The position numbers were made by a program, and so were the translations under genes. A stretch of 64,000 bases of DNA from Citrobacter sp. Marseille-Q6884 (GTDB taxonomy: Bacteria > Pseudomonadota > Gammaproteobacteria > Enterobacterales > Enterobacteriaceae): NCBI RefSeq assembly GCF_945906775.1, contig NZ_CAMDRE010000002.1:434001-498000 (forward strand). Reading direction: 5' to 3'. The notes under the pieces are model-generated. The model did no database searches. It saw only the letters and a list, made by a program, of their open reading frames with translations, and was not told the DNA's origin. Positions 16,820-24,202 of the stretch are shown here, in pieces; position 1 is the first letter of the stretch, and every line of letters begins with the position of its first letter.

Positions 16820-17799
16820 GCGTGGTGTTCCTCGGTTGATGGCGTGGTGTGTGGGCGGATAACGTGTTGAACAAAGTAGCGGGGGCGTGCGCGGACATCG
16901 TTATAGATACGACCGATGTATTCGCCGAGTAATCCCATGCCAATGAACTGTGCGCCGATAAACGTAAACAGCACGGCAAACAGCATAAATACCCCTTCTG
17001 CAGCCCACTGTGGGCCAAACGTCAGGCGAAGTACGACCAGCAGAACGGATAAGGTAAAGCCCGTTGCGGCAATGACGCTGCCCAGCAGACTCAACATACG
17101 CAGCGGTGTGGTGGTCAGACAGGTCACCAGGTCATACATCAGGTTGATCAGACGCATGAAGCTGTATTTCGAGTCGCCAAATTCACGTTCTGCATGGTGC
17201 ACCGGGATTTCCGTCGCGCGGCGGGCAAAAATGTTGGCCAGAATGGGGATAAAAGTGCTGCGTTCCTGGCAATGCAACATGGCATCCACGATGTGACGGC
17301 GGTAGGCGCGAAGCATGCAGCCGTAATCGCCCATCGCTTTACCGGTTGTGCGCTGAATCAAATGATTGATCATCCGCGAAGCTGTCTTACGAAACACGCT
17401 ATCTTGTCGGTTCTGGCGAACCGTTCCGACCACATCGAAGCCTTCCTCTGCTGTCGCGACCAGCCGCGGGATCTCCTCCGGCGGGTTTTGCAAATCGGCG
17501 TCCAGCGTGATGATCAACTCTCCGGTGACATGGCTGAAACCCGCCATAATCGCTGAGTGTTGTCCGTAATTTCGGTTGAGCAGAATAGAAACGATATGGC
17601 TGCCCTGGGCCTGCGATGCCTCCATCATCAGCTGCGCGGAATTGTCGCTACTGCCGTCATCGATCAGCAGAATTTCATACTCTTTACCCAGTTTTTCGCA
17701 GGCGGTGCTGGTTCGCTTAATTAACTCGGGCAGACTTTCCTGTTCGTTAAAAACGGGAATAACCACCGAGACTTTTTTGATAGGCGTGGCGTCAAACAT
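16816..17799 (-). CDS. arnC: undecaprenyl-phosphate 4-deoxy-4-formamido-L-arabinose transferase ArnC
   Basis: GT2-family transferase that loads Ara4FN from UDP onto undecaprenyl phosphate at the inner membrane. Chosen as 327 aa starting MFDATPIKKVSVVIPVFNE; the frame opens two codons earlier (MIM), but E. coli ArnC also begins MF. The nucleotide-binding IDDGSSDNS and acceptor DADLQNPPEEIP motifs lie in the first 110 residues, and two C-terminal membrane segments (SLLGSVIAATGFTLSVLLVV; FMLFAVLFTFIGAQFIGMG) anchor it. Overlaps arnB by 8 nt and arnA by 4 nt. Confidence 0.95.
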   Translation of the reverse strand: MFDATPIKKVSVVIPVFNEQESLPELIKRTSTACEKLGKEYEILLIDDGSSDNSAQLMMEASQAQGSHIVSILLNRNYGQHSAIMAGFSHVTGELIITLDADLQNPPEEIPRLVATAEEGFDVVGTVRQNRQDSVFRKTASRMINHLIQRTTGKAMGDYGCMLRAYRRHIVDAMLHCQERSTFIPILANIFARRATEIPVHHAEREFGDSKYSFMRLINLMYDLVTCLTTTPLRMLSLLGSVIAATGFTLSVLLVVLRLTFGPQWAAEGVFMLFAVLFTFIGAQFIGMGLLGEYIGRIYNDVRARPRYFVQHVIRPHTTPSTEEHHA

Positions 17800-18940
17800 G
17801 ATCATGTCCTGCTATCTGGCGAAGTGCCGTGATGACGCGTTGCGTATCATCGGCGGTCATGTCGGGAAATAACGGCAGTGAACAGATACGCGCGCTATTC
17901 CACTCGGTATTGGGAAGTGAAAGGGAGGGGAAGCGTTCGCGATAATACTTCTGCGTGTGGGCGGCGCGAAAATGCAGGCCGGTACCAATGCCTTTGGCCT
18001 TCAGCGCTTCCATCAACGCGTCACGGCTCAGGCCGCAGCGGGCTTCATCGACACGGATAATAAACAGGTGCCATGCGTGAGCATGTGGCCATTGCGGGAG
18101 CGCCAGCGGTTGGAAAGGGGTATCGGCCAGCGCGTGCTGGTACTGTTGTGCAATGTGCGCGCGGCGCGCATTCAGTTGCGTCAGTTTATCCAGTTGAGTC
18201 AAAGCGATAGCCGCATTGATGTCGGTCAGATTGTACTTGTATCCCGGTGAGAGAACTTCTGCCTGCGGCGCGCGACCGTAGGTTTGTCGGTCATATGCGT
18301 CTACGCCCAGACCGTGAAATTTCAGACTGCGCAGTCGCTCGGCGAGTTGTTTGTCGTCGGTAACTATCAGGCCACCTTCCGCGCAGGTGATATTTTTGAT
18401 GGCATGAAAAGAGAAGATTGCCGTACCGCGAGCGCCAACATGACGCCCCTTATAATGTGTTCCAACGGCATGGGCAGCGTCTTCAATAACCGGAATACCG
18501 TAGCGCTCGCCGATGGCGTAAATGGCATCAAGATCGGCGGGTGCGCCGGCATAATGAACCGGAATAATGGCTTTGGTTCGCGGGGTGATAGCCGCTTCAA
18601 TTTGCTCTGGTGTGACCATGAGGGTATCTCTGTCGATATCGATCATGACCGGTGTAGCCCCCAGCAGGACAATCATGTTGAGCGTTGAAACCCATGTCAT
18701 GGACGGCGTGATGACCTCATCGCCTTCACCGACCCCCAGAGCCATCAGCGTGATGTGCATACCTGCGGTGGCGGAACAGACGGCAACGGCATTCTGGTTT
18801 CCCGTGAGCCGACAGAAGGCTTCTTCCAGTTGCTGATTTTTCGGGCCGGTGGTAATCCATCCTGAGTCCAGAACCGCCTTAACCGCAGCAAGCTCTTCAG
18901 CCCCCATTGCCGGGCGGGAGAAAGGCAAAAAGTCAGACAT
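17792..18940 (-). CDS. arnB: UDP-4-amino-4-deoxy-L-arabinose--oxoglutarate aminotransferase ArnB
   Basis: PLP-dependent DegT/DnrJ/EryC1 aminotransferase that makes UDP-L-Ara4N from UDP-4-keto-pentose. It has 382 aa. The PLP-lysine region SFHAIKNITCAEGG lies near residue 180, preceded by VIEDAAHAVG (Asp that binds the pyridine N). Two ATGs occur in tandem. The second (18940, MSDFLPF, as in E. coli MSEFLPF) has AAGGA at about 7 nt, a better spacing than the first (18943). First gene of arnBCADTEF. Confidence 0.95.
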   Translation of the reverse strand: MSDFLPFSRPAMGAEELAAVKAVLDSGWITTGPKNQQLEEAFCRLTGNQNAVAVCSATAGMHITLMALGVGEGDEVITPSMTWVSTLNMIVLLGATPVMIDIDRDTLMVTPEQIEAAITPRTKAIIPVHYAGAPADLDAIYAIGERYGIPVIEDAAHAVGTHYKGRHVGARGTAIFSFHAIKNITCAEGGLIVTDDKQLAERLRSLKFHGLGVDAYDRQTYGRAPQAEVLSPGYKYNLTDINAAIALTQLDKLTQLNARRAHIAQQYQHALADTPFQPLALPQWPHAHAWHLFIIRVDEARCGLSRDALMEALKAKGIGTGLHFRAAHTQKYYRERFPSLSLPNTEWNSARICSLPLFPDMTADDTQRVITALRQIAGHDHV

Positions 18941-19042
18941 CATTATTCCTTCAAGCCATGAAACGCGACAGCATGCTTATTTTTGAAGACAAACAGGCGT
19001 GCGTTAATTATTTCATTAGGCTGTTAAGGTTAATGATGGAAG

Positions 19043-19067
19043 GTTAATTTATCCTTAAGGACTTAAG
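19043..19067 (-). promoter_or_regulatory. putative PmrA (BasR) boxes of the arn operon
   Basis: On the minus strand CTTAAG occurs twice with 2 nt between (19062-19067, 19054-19059), and the second copy is followed 11 nt later by ATTAAC. PmrA binds direct repeats of YTTAAK with 11-bp periodicity, so CTTAAG-N5-ATTAAC is a plausible site about 110 nt upstream of arnB. Further TTAA blocks lie at 19023-19033. Regulation of arn by PmrA is established in Salmonella and E. coli; the exact site here is inferred. Confidence 0.5.
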
Positions 19068-19159
19068 GTGACGAAAATACAGCGCGGTTAACGTGATAGT
19101 TATATTATATACTTGAAAAATAATGTTTTTTTACTATGGTTTATTTACGGTAAAGCAGA

Positions 19160-19199
19160 ACGGCATTGTTTTTTTACTGATGAAAAACAACAATGCCGT
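19160..19199 (-). terminator. inverted repeat downstream of nudI (terminator-like)
   Basis: A perfect 11-bp inverted repeat (ACGGCATTGTT / AACAATGCCGT) whose inner part continues as five T facing five A. It begins 45 nt past the nudI stop. Neither side carries a clean T tract after the stem, so a terminator role is only likely. Confidence 0.4.
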
Positions 19200-19243
19200 G
19201 ATCAGGAAAACGAAGGTTACGGTGTTAAAAAAGGTTTTTCTAC

Positions 19244-19669
19244 TTACAGTAACCCTTTCAATTTTAACGTCTTGCGGGTGGCGACGTTTAAGTCATAGTG
19301 CGCGAGATCTTCTGGTTTGACCCAGGCGAAATCCTGAAACTCTTCGTTAATCTTCACTTCACGATTAGCGGAAACGCAATCGAAGATAAGATAAATCATG
19401 TAAATTTCTTCCTGGCGACCATCGGCATACGTTTTGGTGCGGATATCATCACTGAAGGTCCAGGGGGTAATTTCTGACAAGACAAGATGCTCGCCTAGCT
19501 CTTCTCGTATTTCCCGCCGCAAGGCTTCTTCGATACGTTCTCCCGGCTCAACGCCGCCACCAGAAAGCGCCCATTGGCCAGGGAAGACGCCGCGATCGTC
19601 GGCCATTTTGCACAGTAAATAACAGCCTTCATTTTGAATTAATGGGCAAACAATCGTCCTTTGACGCAC
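19244..19669 (-). CDS. nudI: nucleoside triphosphatase NudI
   Basis: Nudix hydrolase; the E. coli enzyme prefers pyrimidine dNTPs. It has 141 aa, matching E. coli. The Nudix box (GX5EX7REUXEEXGU) is intact at about residues 38-60: GGGVEPGERIEEALRRE then IREELGE. The frame opens upstream to 19708, but the GTG at 19669 begins the conserved RQRTIVCPLIQN and has AAGGA 8 nt upstream, so GTG is taken as the start. Confidence 0.94.
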   Translation of the reverse strand: MRQRTIVCPLIQNEGCYLLCKMADDRGVFPGQWALSGGGVEPGERIEEALRREIREELGEHLVLSEITPWTFSDDIRTKTYADGRQEEIYMIYLIFDCVSANREVKINEEFQDFAWVKPEDLAHYDLNVATRKTLKLKGLL

Positions 19670-19897
19670 AGTGATATTCCTTACAAGAAGAGATGAAGTA
19701 AAAAGCATACGGGAGCTGATGCGCGGGTTAAAGGGGTTTTTGTCAATTCTGCTGTCACGTATTGAAACGGTTTTGGGTAGTATTTCGTTACAATATGTTA
19801 TCGGATCGCTTTTTTAGCTCATTGATTCCTTTGCTTTTGGCAGTACAATCCTGCGGTTTTGGGGCACATTTATTACTTGCTTGCAGGAAAGGGTAAA

Positions 19898-20440
19898 ATG
19901 AAAAAAAGCGCACTGTTAGGACTCGCCGGGATGCTGTTCGTTTCCGCATCGGCTAATGCCATAAGTATCAACGGTCAGGCTGGTGAAGATTACACCAATA
20001 TCGGCGTCGGTTTTGGTACTGAGTCAACCGGATTAGCGGTAAGCGGTAACTGGATGCATAACGATGACGACGGCGATGCGGCTGGTTTGGGTCTGGGTCT
20101 GAATATTCCACTTGGACCGCTATTGGCCACCGTTGGCGGTAAAGGTATTTACACCAATCCGAACGATGGCGAAGAAGGTTATGCAGCAGCTGTTGGCGGC
20201 GGTCTGCAGTGGCCGATTGGCGACAGCTTCCGTCTGTTTGGTGAGTACTATTACTCTCCGGACTCGCTCTCCAGCGGTATCGACAGCTATGAAGAAGCAA
20301 ATGCTGGCGCGCGTCTGACGATTATGCGCCCACTGAGCATCGAGGCCGGTTATCGTTATCTGAATCTGGCAGGTAAAGACGGCAACCGTGACAATGCGAT
20401 TGCTGATGGCCCGTACGTAGGGGTTAGCGCCAGCTTCTGA
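19898..20440 (+). CDS. yfaZ: YfaZ family outer membrane protein
   Basis: A 180-aa protein of unknown function, predicted to be a small outer-membrane beta-barrel. It has a clear signal peptide (MKKSALLGLAGMLFVSASANA, cut near residue 21). The remainder is Gly-rich with alternating hydrophobic strands, ending YVGVSASF with the terminal Phe typical of barrels. The frame opens at 19859, but the ATG at 19898 has AGGAAAGGG upstream and begins the signal peptide. Divergent from nudI; followed by an intrinsic terminator. Confidence 0.9.
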   Translation: MKKSALLGLAGMLFVSASANAISINGQAGEDYTNIGVGFGTESTGLAVSGNWMHNDDDGDAAGLGLGLNIPLGPLLATVGGKGIYTNPNDGEEGYAAAVGGGLQWPIGDSFRLFGEYYYSPDSLSSGIDSYEEANAGARLTIMRPLSIEAGYRYLNLAGKDGNRDNAIADGPYVGVSASF

Positions 20441-20447
20441 TGTCACT

Positions 20448-20475
20448 GGCGCGGCGATATGCTGCGCCTGTTTTT
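20448..20475 (+). terminator. rho-independent terminator of yfaZ
   Basis: Eight-pair stem GGCGCGGC / GCTGCGCC with loop GATAT, followed by TGTTTTT, 7 nt after the yfaZ stop. Confidence 0.8.
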
Positions 20476-20577
20476 ACCTCTTTTCCTCTCTCATGTTTCC
20501 CTCTTCATATTCTCTCTGAATGCATGTTACTCCCGCATTGCGTTATAGTGTTTTCATGACAAAAGCAGGAGAGCACA

Positions 20578-21774
20578 ATGTTAAATGTGGAGATGTTGTC
20601 CACCGGGGATGAAGTGTTGCACGGGCAGATCGTCGATACGAATGCCGCCTGGTTGGCTGATTTTTTCTTTAATCAGGGATTACCCCTCACGCGCCGCAAC
20701 ACCGTGGGCGACAATCTTGACGATTTGGTCGCCATTTTGCGCGAGCGTAGCGAACACGCCGATGTGTTGATCGTGAATGGCGGGCTCGGGCCAACCAGTG
20801 ATGATTTGAGCGCGCTGGCGGCGGCAACCGCGAAAGGCGAGGGGCTGGTACTGCATGAAGGCTGGCTGGCGCAGATGGAGAGCTTTTTCCGCGAGCGTGG
20901 ACGCGTGATGGCGCCGAGCAACCGTAAACAGGCTGAACTGCCTGCCAGTGCAGAGTTTATCAATAATCCGGTCGGGACGGCGTGCGGGTTTGCCGTGAAG
21001 CTGAACCGCTGTCTGATGTTTTTCACGCCAGGCGTACCGTCAGAATTTAAGGTGATGATCGAACATGAGATCCTGCCGCGCTTACGTGAGCGTTTCTCTC
21101 TCTCTCAACCGCCGTTATGTCTACGATTAACCACCTTTGGCCGCTCTGAAAGCGACCTGGCGCAAAGCCTGGATTCTCTGCCTTTACCTGCGGGTGTGAC
21201 AATGGGGTATCGCTCATCGATGCCCATCATCGAGTTAAAACTGACCGGGCCGGATTCTCAGCGGGAAGCGATGTTGGCGCTGTGGCCTGAGGTGAAACGG
21301 GTGGCCGGGCAGAATATGATTTTTGAAGGCACAGAAGGGCTACCCGCGCAAATTGCTCGCCGTTTGCAGGAAAAACAGTACAGCCTGACGCTGAGCGAAC
21401 AGTTCACGGCGGGGTTAGTAGCGCTTCAGCTCTCCCGTGCTAACGCGCCTCTGCTTGCCAGCGAGGTGGTTCCCTCGCAGGAGGAAACCCTGGCGCAAAC
21501 GACGCACTGGATCACCGAGCGCCGTGGCAAGCATTACGCCGAGCTGGCGCTGGCGGTATCGGGTTTCGAAAACGAACATATTAACTTTGCACTGGCCACG
21601 CCGGAGGGTACGCACGCCTTGCGTGTCAGACTGAGCGCTAACCGCTATAGTCTGCCAGTGCGTCAGGAAGTGTGTGCGATGATGGCGCTGAATATGTTGC
21701 GTCGTTGGCTAAACGGCCAGGAGATCGCCAGCGAGCATGGCTGGATTGAAGTGGTTGAGTCGCTGACGCTTTAA
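20578..21774 (+). CDS. yfaY: CinA-like protein YfaY (NMN deamidase-related, degenerate active site)
   Basis: A 398-aa two-domain protein. The N-terminal MoCF/COG1058 domain (about 1-170) has GDEVLHGQIVDTNAAWLAD and NGGLGPTSDDLS. The C-terminal domain resembles the PncC NMN amidase, but the catalytic AESCTGG motif reads SEQFTAG here (near residue 271), so the nucleophilic Ser is Gln. E. coli YfaY is likewise annotated as deamidase-related rather than as an active deamidase. SD AGGAGAGCAC precedes the ATG. Convergent with rpnE. Confidence 0.92.
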   Translation: MLNVEMLSTGDEVLHGQIVDTNAAWLADFFFNQGLPLTRRNTVGDNLDDLVAILRERSEHADVLIVNGGLGPTSDDLSALAAATAKGEGLVLHEGWLAQMESFFRERGRVMAPSNRKQAELPASAEFINNPVGTACGFAVKLNRCLMFFTPGVPSEFKVMIEHEILPRLRERFSLSQPPLCLRLTTFGRSESDLAQSLDSLPLPAGVTMGYRSSMPIIELKLTGPDSQREAMLALWPEVKRVAGQNMIFEGTEGLPAQIARRLQEKQYSLTLSEQFTAGLVALQLSRANAPLLASEVVPSQEETLAQTTHWITERRGKHYAELALAVSGFENEHINFALATPEGTHALRVRLSANRYSLPVRQEVCAMMALNMLRRWLNGQEIASEHGWIEVVESLTL

Positions 21775-21783
21775 TCATTGACC

Positions 21784-21804
21784 GGGAAGGTCGCTGACCT
21801 TCCC
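21784..21804. terminator. hairpin between convergent yfaY and rpnE
   Basis: Perfect 9-bp stem GGGAAGGTC / GACCTTCCC with a 3-nt loop, 10 nt after the yfaY stop and 41 nt from the rpnE stop. No T tract follows on either strand, so termination efficiency is uncertain. Confidence 0.5.
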
Positions 21805-21844
21805 ATCCTGACGTTTGACCGCAAAATACGCTGAAATACCCGTT

Positions 21845-22057
21845 TTACGTTGTTACCTCATCAGGCAACAGTCCGGTAATGACCCTAACCAAATCGCGGT
21901 CGATCCCTTTTGCCAGCATCATGCGAGCAATACGCAACGCTTCTTCTTGTGTACCTTGTTGTAACCCATGTTGCATTCCCTGTTGTATCCCTTGTTTTAT
22001 CCCTTCTTGTAAACCATTGTGGTGGCCTTCTTGCCGGAGTCTCTCTGCAATCGTCAT
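21845..22057 (-). CDS. predicted intragenic RpnS antitoxin (internal start within rpnE)
   Basis: In-frame internal start giving a 70-aa protein, MTIAERLRQEGHHNGLQ... to the shared stop. A full SD (TAAGGAG, 22064-22070) lies 6 nt upstream of the ATG at 22057 and is much stronger than the one for the full-length protein. The product is an amphipathic helical segment with six G-x-x-Q-type repeats followed by EEALRIARMMLAKGIDRDLV. In published E. coli Rpn genes, such separately translated C-terminal domains bind and inhibit the full-length nuclease. Expression here is inferred from the SD and the family precedent. Confidence 0.75.
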   Translation of the reverse strand: MTIAERLRQEGHHNGLQEGIKQGIQQGMQHGLQQGTQEEALRIARMMLAKGIDRDLVRVITGLLPDEVTT

Positions 22058-22786
22058 CAATTGCTCCTTATTGTGAGGGGAACGTTCAGCGACTTGACGG
22101 ATAAATTCACTGCTACGGGCGGCATCGCCGTACTGTAGTAAGTAATTAAACAGCGTTTGCAGATGGTTGTCATTATCGATACCTGTAACTAACAGCGAGA
22201 CCAGTCTGTCAACCAGCCCCATCAGATCGCGATCGCGGATATGTTTTTGCATCAGTTCAAGCAGGGCTATGCGCTGGTGTTGCATGATCTCATCGTCAGG
22301 GATCACGGTGATATCAATCAGCGGAAATGCTTCCGAGTAGAGTTGCCGGGCCAGTTGCGGATAGTCAAATTCATCCATCCAGTTGAGTGACCAGGGATAC
22401 GGGCTCTGTTGACCATGATAAAACAGCATCGGAATCACCACGGGCAGCGTTTTGTTCCCGGCATCAAGATGATGCTGCATCGCGGCGATAGCATAACGCA
22501 TCAGGCGAAAAGCCATATGCTGAGCGGCGGTACTTTGATGCTCGATAACGCAATAAATATAGCCGTCACCTTCGCGGGTTTTTAACGACCACAGCACGTC
22601 AGAATAGTAAGCCCTGAGGTCTTCTTCGATAAACGTAGTCGATTCCAGTTTGAGCGTTTGCAAATCACATATTTTGCGTAAGGTAACGGGAAGATGAATA
22701 TCGAGAAAATCACGAGCGACTTCAGGATACGATATGATCTTTTTAAACACCGCATCATGTGGTGTGGGTGTGGTTGAGAGTGTCAT
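21845..22786 (-). CDS. rpnE: Rpn family recombination-promoting nuclease (RpnE-like; full-length RpnL form)
   Basis: PD-(D/E)XK nuclease of the Rpn/YhgA (PF04754) family, 313 aa (E. coli RpnE about 300). Active-site elements are DAVFKKII near the N terminus, YYSDVLW and VIEHQ (the E-X-Q form of E-X-K) at about residues 60-87. Residues 245-312 form the variable C-terminal region with six tandem 4-residue repeats. The upstream TTG at 22810 is not used; the ATG at 22786 has only a weak SD-like GGCGGA. Rpn full-length proteins are toxic DNases reported in antiphage defence, countered by a small protein made from the same gene's 3' end. It sits between yfaY and glpC, as in E. coli. Confidence 0.92.
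   Translation of the reverse strand: MTLSTTPTPHDAVFKKIISYPEVARDFLDIHLPVTLRKICDLQTLKLESTTFIEEDLRAYYSDVLWSLKTREGDGYIYCVIEHQSTAAQHMAFRLMRYAIAAMQHHLDAGNKTLPVVIPMLFYHGQQSPYPWSLNWMDEFDYPQLARQLYSEAFPLIDITVIPDDEIMQHQRIALLELMQKHIRDRDLMGLVDRLVSLLVTGIDNDNHLQTLFNYLLQYGDAARSSEFIRQVAERSPHNKEQLMTIAERLRQEGHHNGLQEGIKQGIQQGMQHGLQQGTQEEALRIARMMLAKGIDRDLVRVITGLLPDEVTT
21944..22015 (-). repeat. six tandem 12-nt repeats in the rpnE C-terminal coding region
   Basis: Six consecutive 12-nt units, each starting GG on the minus strand (for example GGGATACAACAG, GGGTTACAACAA, GGTACACAAGAA) and encoding G-[LIMT]-[KQ]-[EQH]-like tetrapeptides. Exact multiples of 12 keep the frame, so copy number can vary without disrupting either product. 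In the Rpn family such 4-residue repeats vary in number between strains and form the antitoxin dimer helix. Confidence 0.9.
22064..22070 (-). promoter_or_regulatory. strong internal ribosome binding site for RpnS
   Basis: TAAGGAG on the minus strand, seven matches to the anti-SD, spaced 6 nt from the internal ATG at 22057. It sits inside the coding frame of rpnE and decides the internal start. Confidence 0.75.
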
Positions 22787-22932
22787 GATTGTCCGCCACC
22801 TGAAATTCAAGATGGCGTGACATTAATCCTCTCCGATGAAGCATGCATGCACGAGTTTTGGTCTTTGCGCAGTCGAATCAGAGATAAAGATGGTCAACTG
22901 CAACCTGTTCAATTTTTTGGAATGTTAGACGC

Positions 22933-22965
22933 AAAAAAGCCTGATAAGCATCGCTCCATCAGGCT
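22933..22965 (-). terminator. rho-independent terminator of glpABC
   Basis: On the minus strand AGCCTGAT / ATCAGGCT closes a 12-base loop and is followed by TTTTTT, about 47 nt after the glpC stop. The stem has REP-like sequence. It separates glpC from the rpnE gene on the same strand. Confidence 0.85.
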
Positions 22966-23011
22966 TGAAATCAAAGGCAGGCCCGGTATGCACACCGACC
23001 GGGCAACAGGG

Positions 23012-24202
23012 TTAACCTAATGCTTTGGCGAGCAGGGTGATGGGGTGTTCACAGCGAAGGCTGGTGGACATCTCAATCTGCCATTTACAGGTTTCGCAGT
23101 CGGTGACCACGATATCAGCGCCGCTTTCTTCAATCTGCTTAAACAACGGTGCGCCAATAGACTGCGAGGTCGGATAGTTTTCCTTTTTAAAACCGTAAGT
23201 CCCGGCGATCCCGCAACACTGAGAATCCAGCACGGTGAGTTCCAGCCCCGGGATTTTTCGCAGCAACTCCAGCGTATAGAGCGTCCAGCCCATTTTTTCC
23301 ATATGGCACGGCGTGTGATAAACCACTTTAAGCGGCAGCGTTTTCAGCGGTAGCGTTTTCCCTTCATCCAGCTTGCGCCATAGCCAGCGGGTCGCCAGTT
23401 CAATGTGTTCACGCAAACCTGAGTTATCGACATCCAGCACTTCAGGATATTCATCGCGTAGCGCAAAAGTACAGGTTGAAGAGGTGGCGATCACCGGAAT
23501 ACCTTTTCCGTCGATCGCTTCTCTGAGCGATGCTACGTTGCTGACTGCCTGTTTACGCGCTTTATCAGTGAATCCGTTGGCGATAAGCGGTACACCGCAG
23601 CACTTCTCTTTGCTCAGTAACTGTACGCCGGTCCCCATGGCATTCAGCACCTTAATCAGGTCTTTGCCGAGCTGAGGATGGTTGTAATTCACAAAGCAGC
23701 CGTGAAAGAAGGCGACCTGATCCTGATACTGCGTCTGCTGTGCTGCAATGCTCCGGTACCAGCGGCGGAACGTCCCAAAAGAATACTTTGGTAGCGTACG
23801 GCGATGATCGATTTTCAAAGCGTAATCGAGCAGCTGACGCACCGGTTTTAGCGAGGTGGCGGTGTTCACGATTGGCGCGAATGGGGTAGAGACACTGCCC
23901 ATCAAATCGGTATGGCTTAATACAAAGTTGCGCAGTGACGGGCGCGAGGTGTCATATTTGGCGCGTGCACGCTGGATAATATCGCCAATTTTCACATCCG
24001 AAGGACAGGCGACTTCGCAGCGTTTACAGTTGATGCAATATTTCAGCGCATCGTCATACAGTGCACCGTCTTTCAGACGCAGACGCTCTCCGTCCGGGCC
24101 GGCCTGTTTAGGGCCTGGGTAGCTCGGGTTAACGCGGCTGACCGGGCAGGCAGTGGTGCACACCGTGCATTTGATACAACTTTCAAAACGTGTGTCGCTC
24201 AT
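23012..24202 (-). CDS. glpC: anaerobic glycerol-3-phosphate dehydrogenase subunit C
   Basis: Iron-sulfur, membrane-anchoring subunit that passes electrons from GlpAB to menaquinone. It has 396 aa, as in E. coli. Two N-terminal ferredoxin clusters (CIKCTVCTTACP and CINCKRCEVACP) are followed by two CCG domains (KEKCCGVPL, DSQCCGIAGTYG) typical of quinone-linked oxidoreductases. The frame opens to 24277, but the ATG at 24202 has GGAGG 8 nt upstream and shares one base with the glpB stop (TAATG). Confidence 0.96.
   Translation of the reverse strand: MSDTRFESCIKCTVCTTACPVSRVNPSYPGPKQAGPDGERLRLKDGALYDDALKYCINCKRCEVACPSDVKIGDIIQRARAKYDTSRPSLRNFVLSHTDLMGSVSTPFAPIVNTATSLKPVRQLLDYALKIDHRRTLPKYSFGTFRRWYRSIAAQQTQYQDQVAFFHGCFVNYNHPQLGKDLIKVLNAMGTGVQLLSKEKCCGVPLIANGFTDKARKQAVSNVASLREAIDGKGIPVIATSSTCTFALRDEYPEVLDVDNSGLREHIELATRWLWRKLDEGKTLPLKTLPLKVVYHTPCHMEKMGWTLYTLELLRKIPGLELTVLDSQCCGIAGTYGFKKENYPTSQSIGAPLFKQIEESGADIVVTDCETCKWQIEMSTSLRCEHPITLLAKALG

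Larger units (their letters stand above)
18941..19243. other. arnB-nudI intergenic region, no gene supported
   Basis: About 300 bp, A+T-rich. It holds the presumed arn promoter with PmrA-like TTAA boxes (19043-19067) and a long inverted repeat (19160-19199) beyond the nudI stop. E. coli and Salmonella carry ais here, divergent from arnB; no ais-like frame is present. Two short plus-strand frames beginning near 19113 and 19123 lack an SD and run into nudI antisense. Confidence 0.6.

Noticed and set aside
16746..17018. Small minus-strand frame spanning the arnC/arnA junction
   Set aside because: Out-of-frame shadow of two overlapping, well-identified genes.
19113..19320. Two small plus-strand frames (61 and 65 codons), one lipoprotein-like
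   Set aside because: No SD, A+T-rich intergenic origin, and the 3' parts are antisense to nudI.
22817..23020. 67-codon plus-strand frame between rpnE and glpC
   Set aside because: It runs through the glpC terminator hairpin and the glpC stop, with no SD and no recognisable features.
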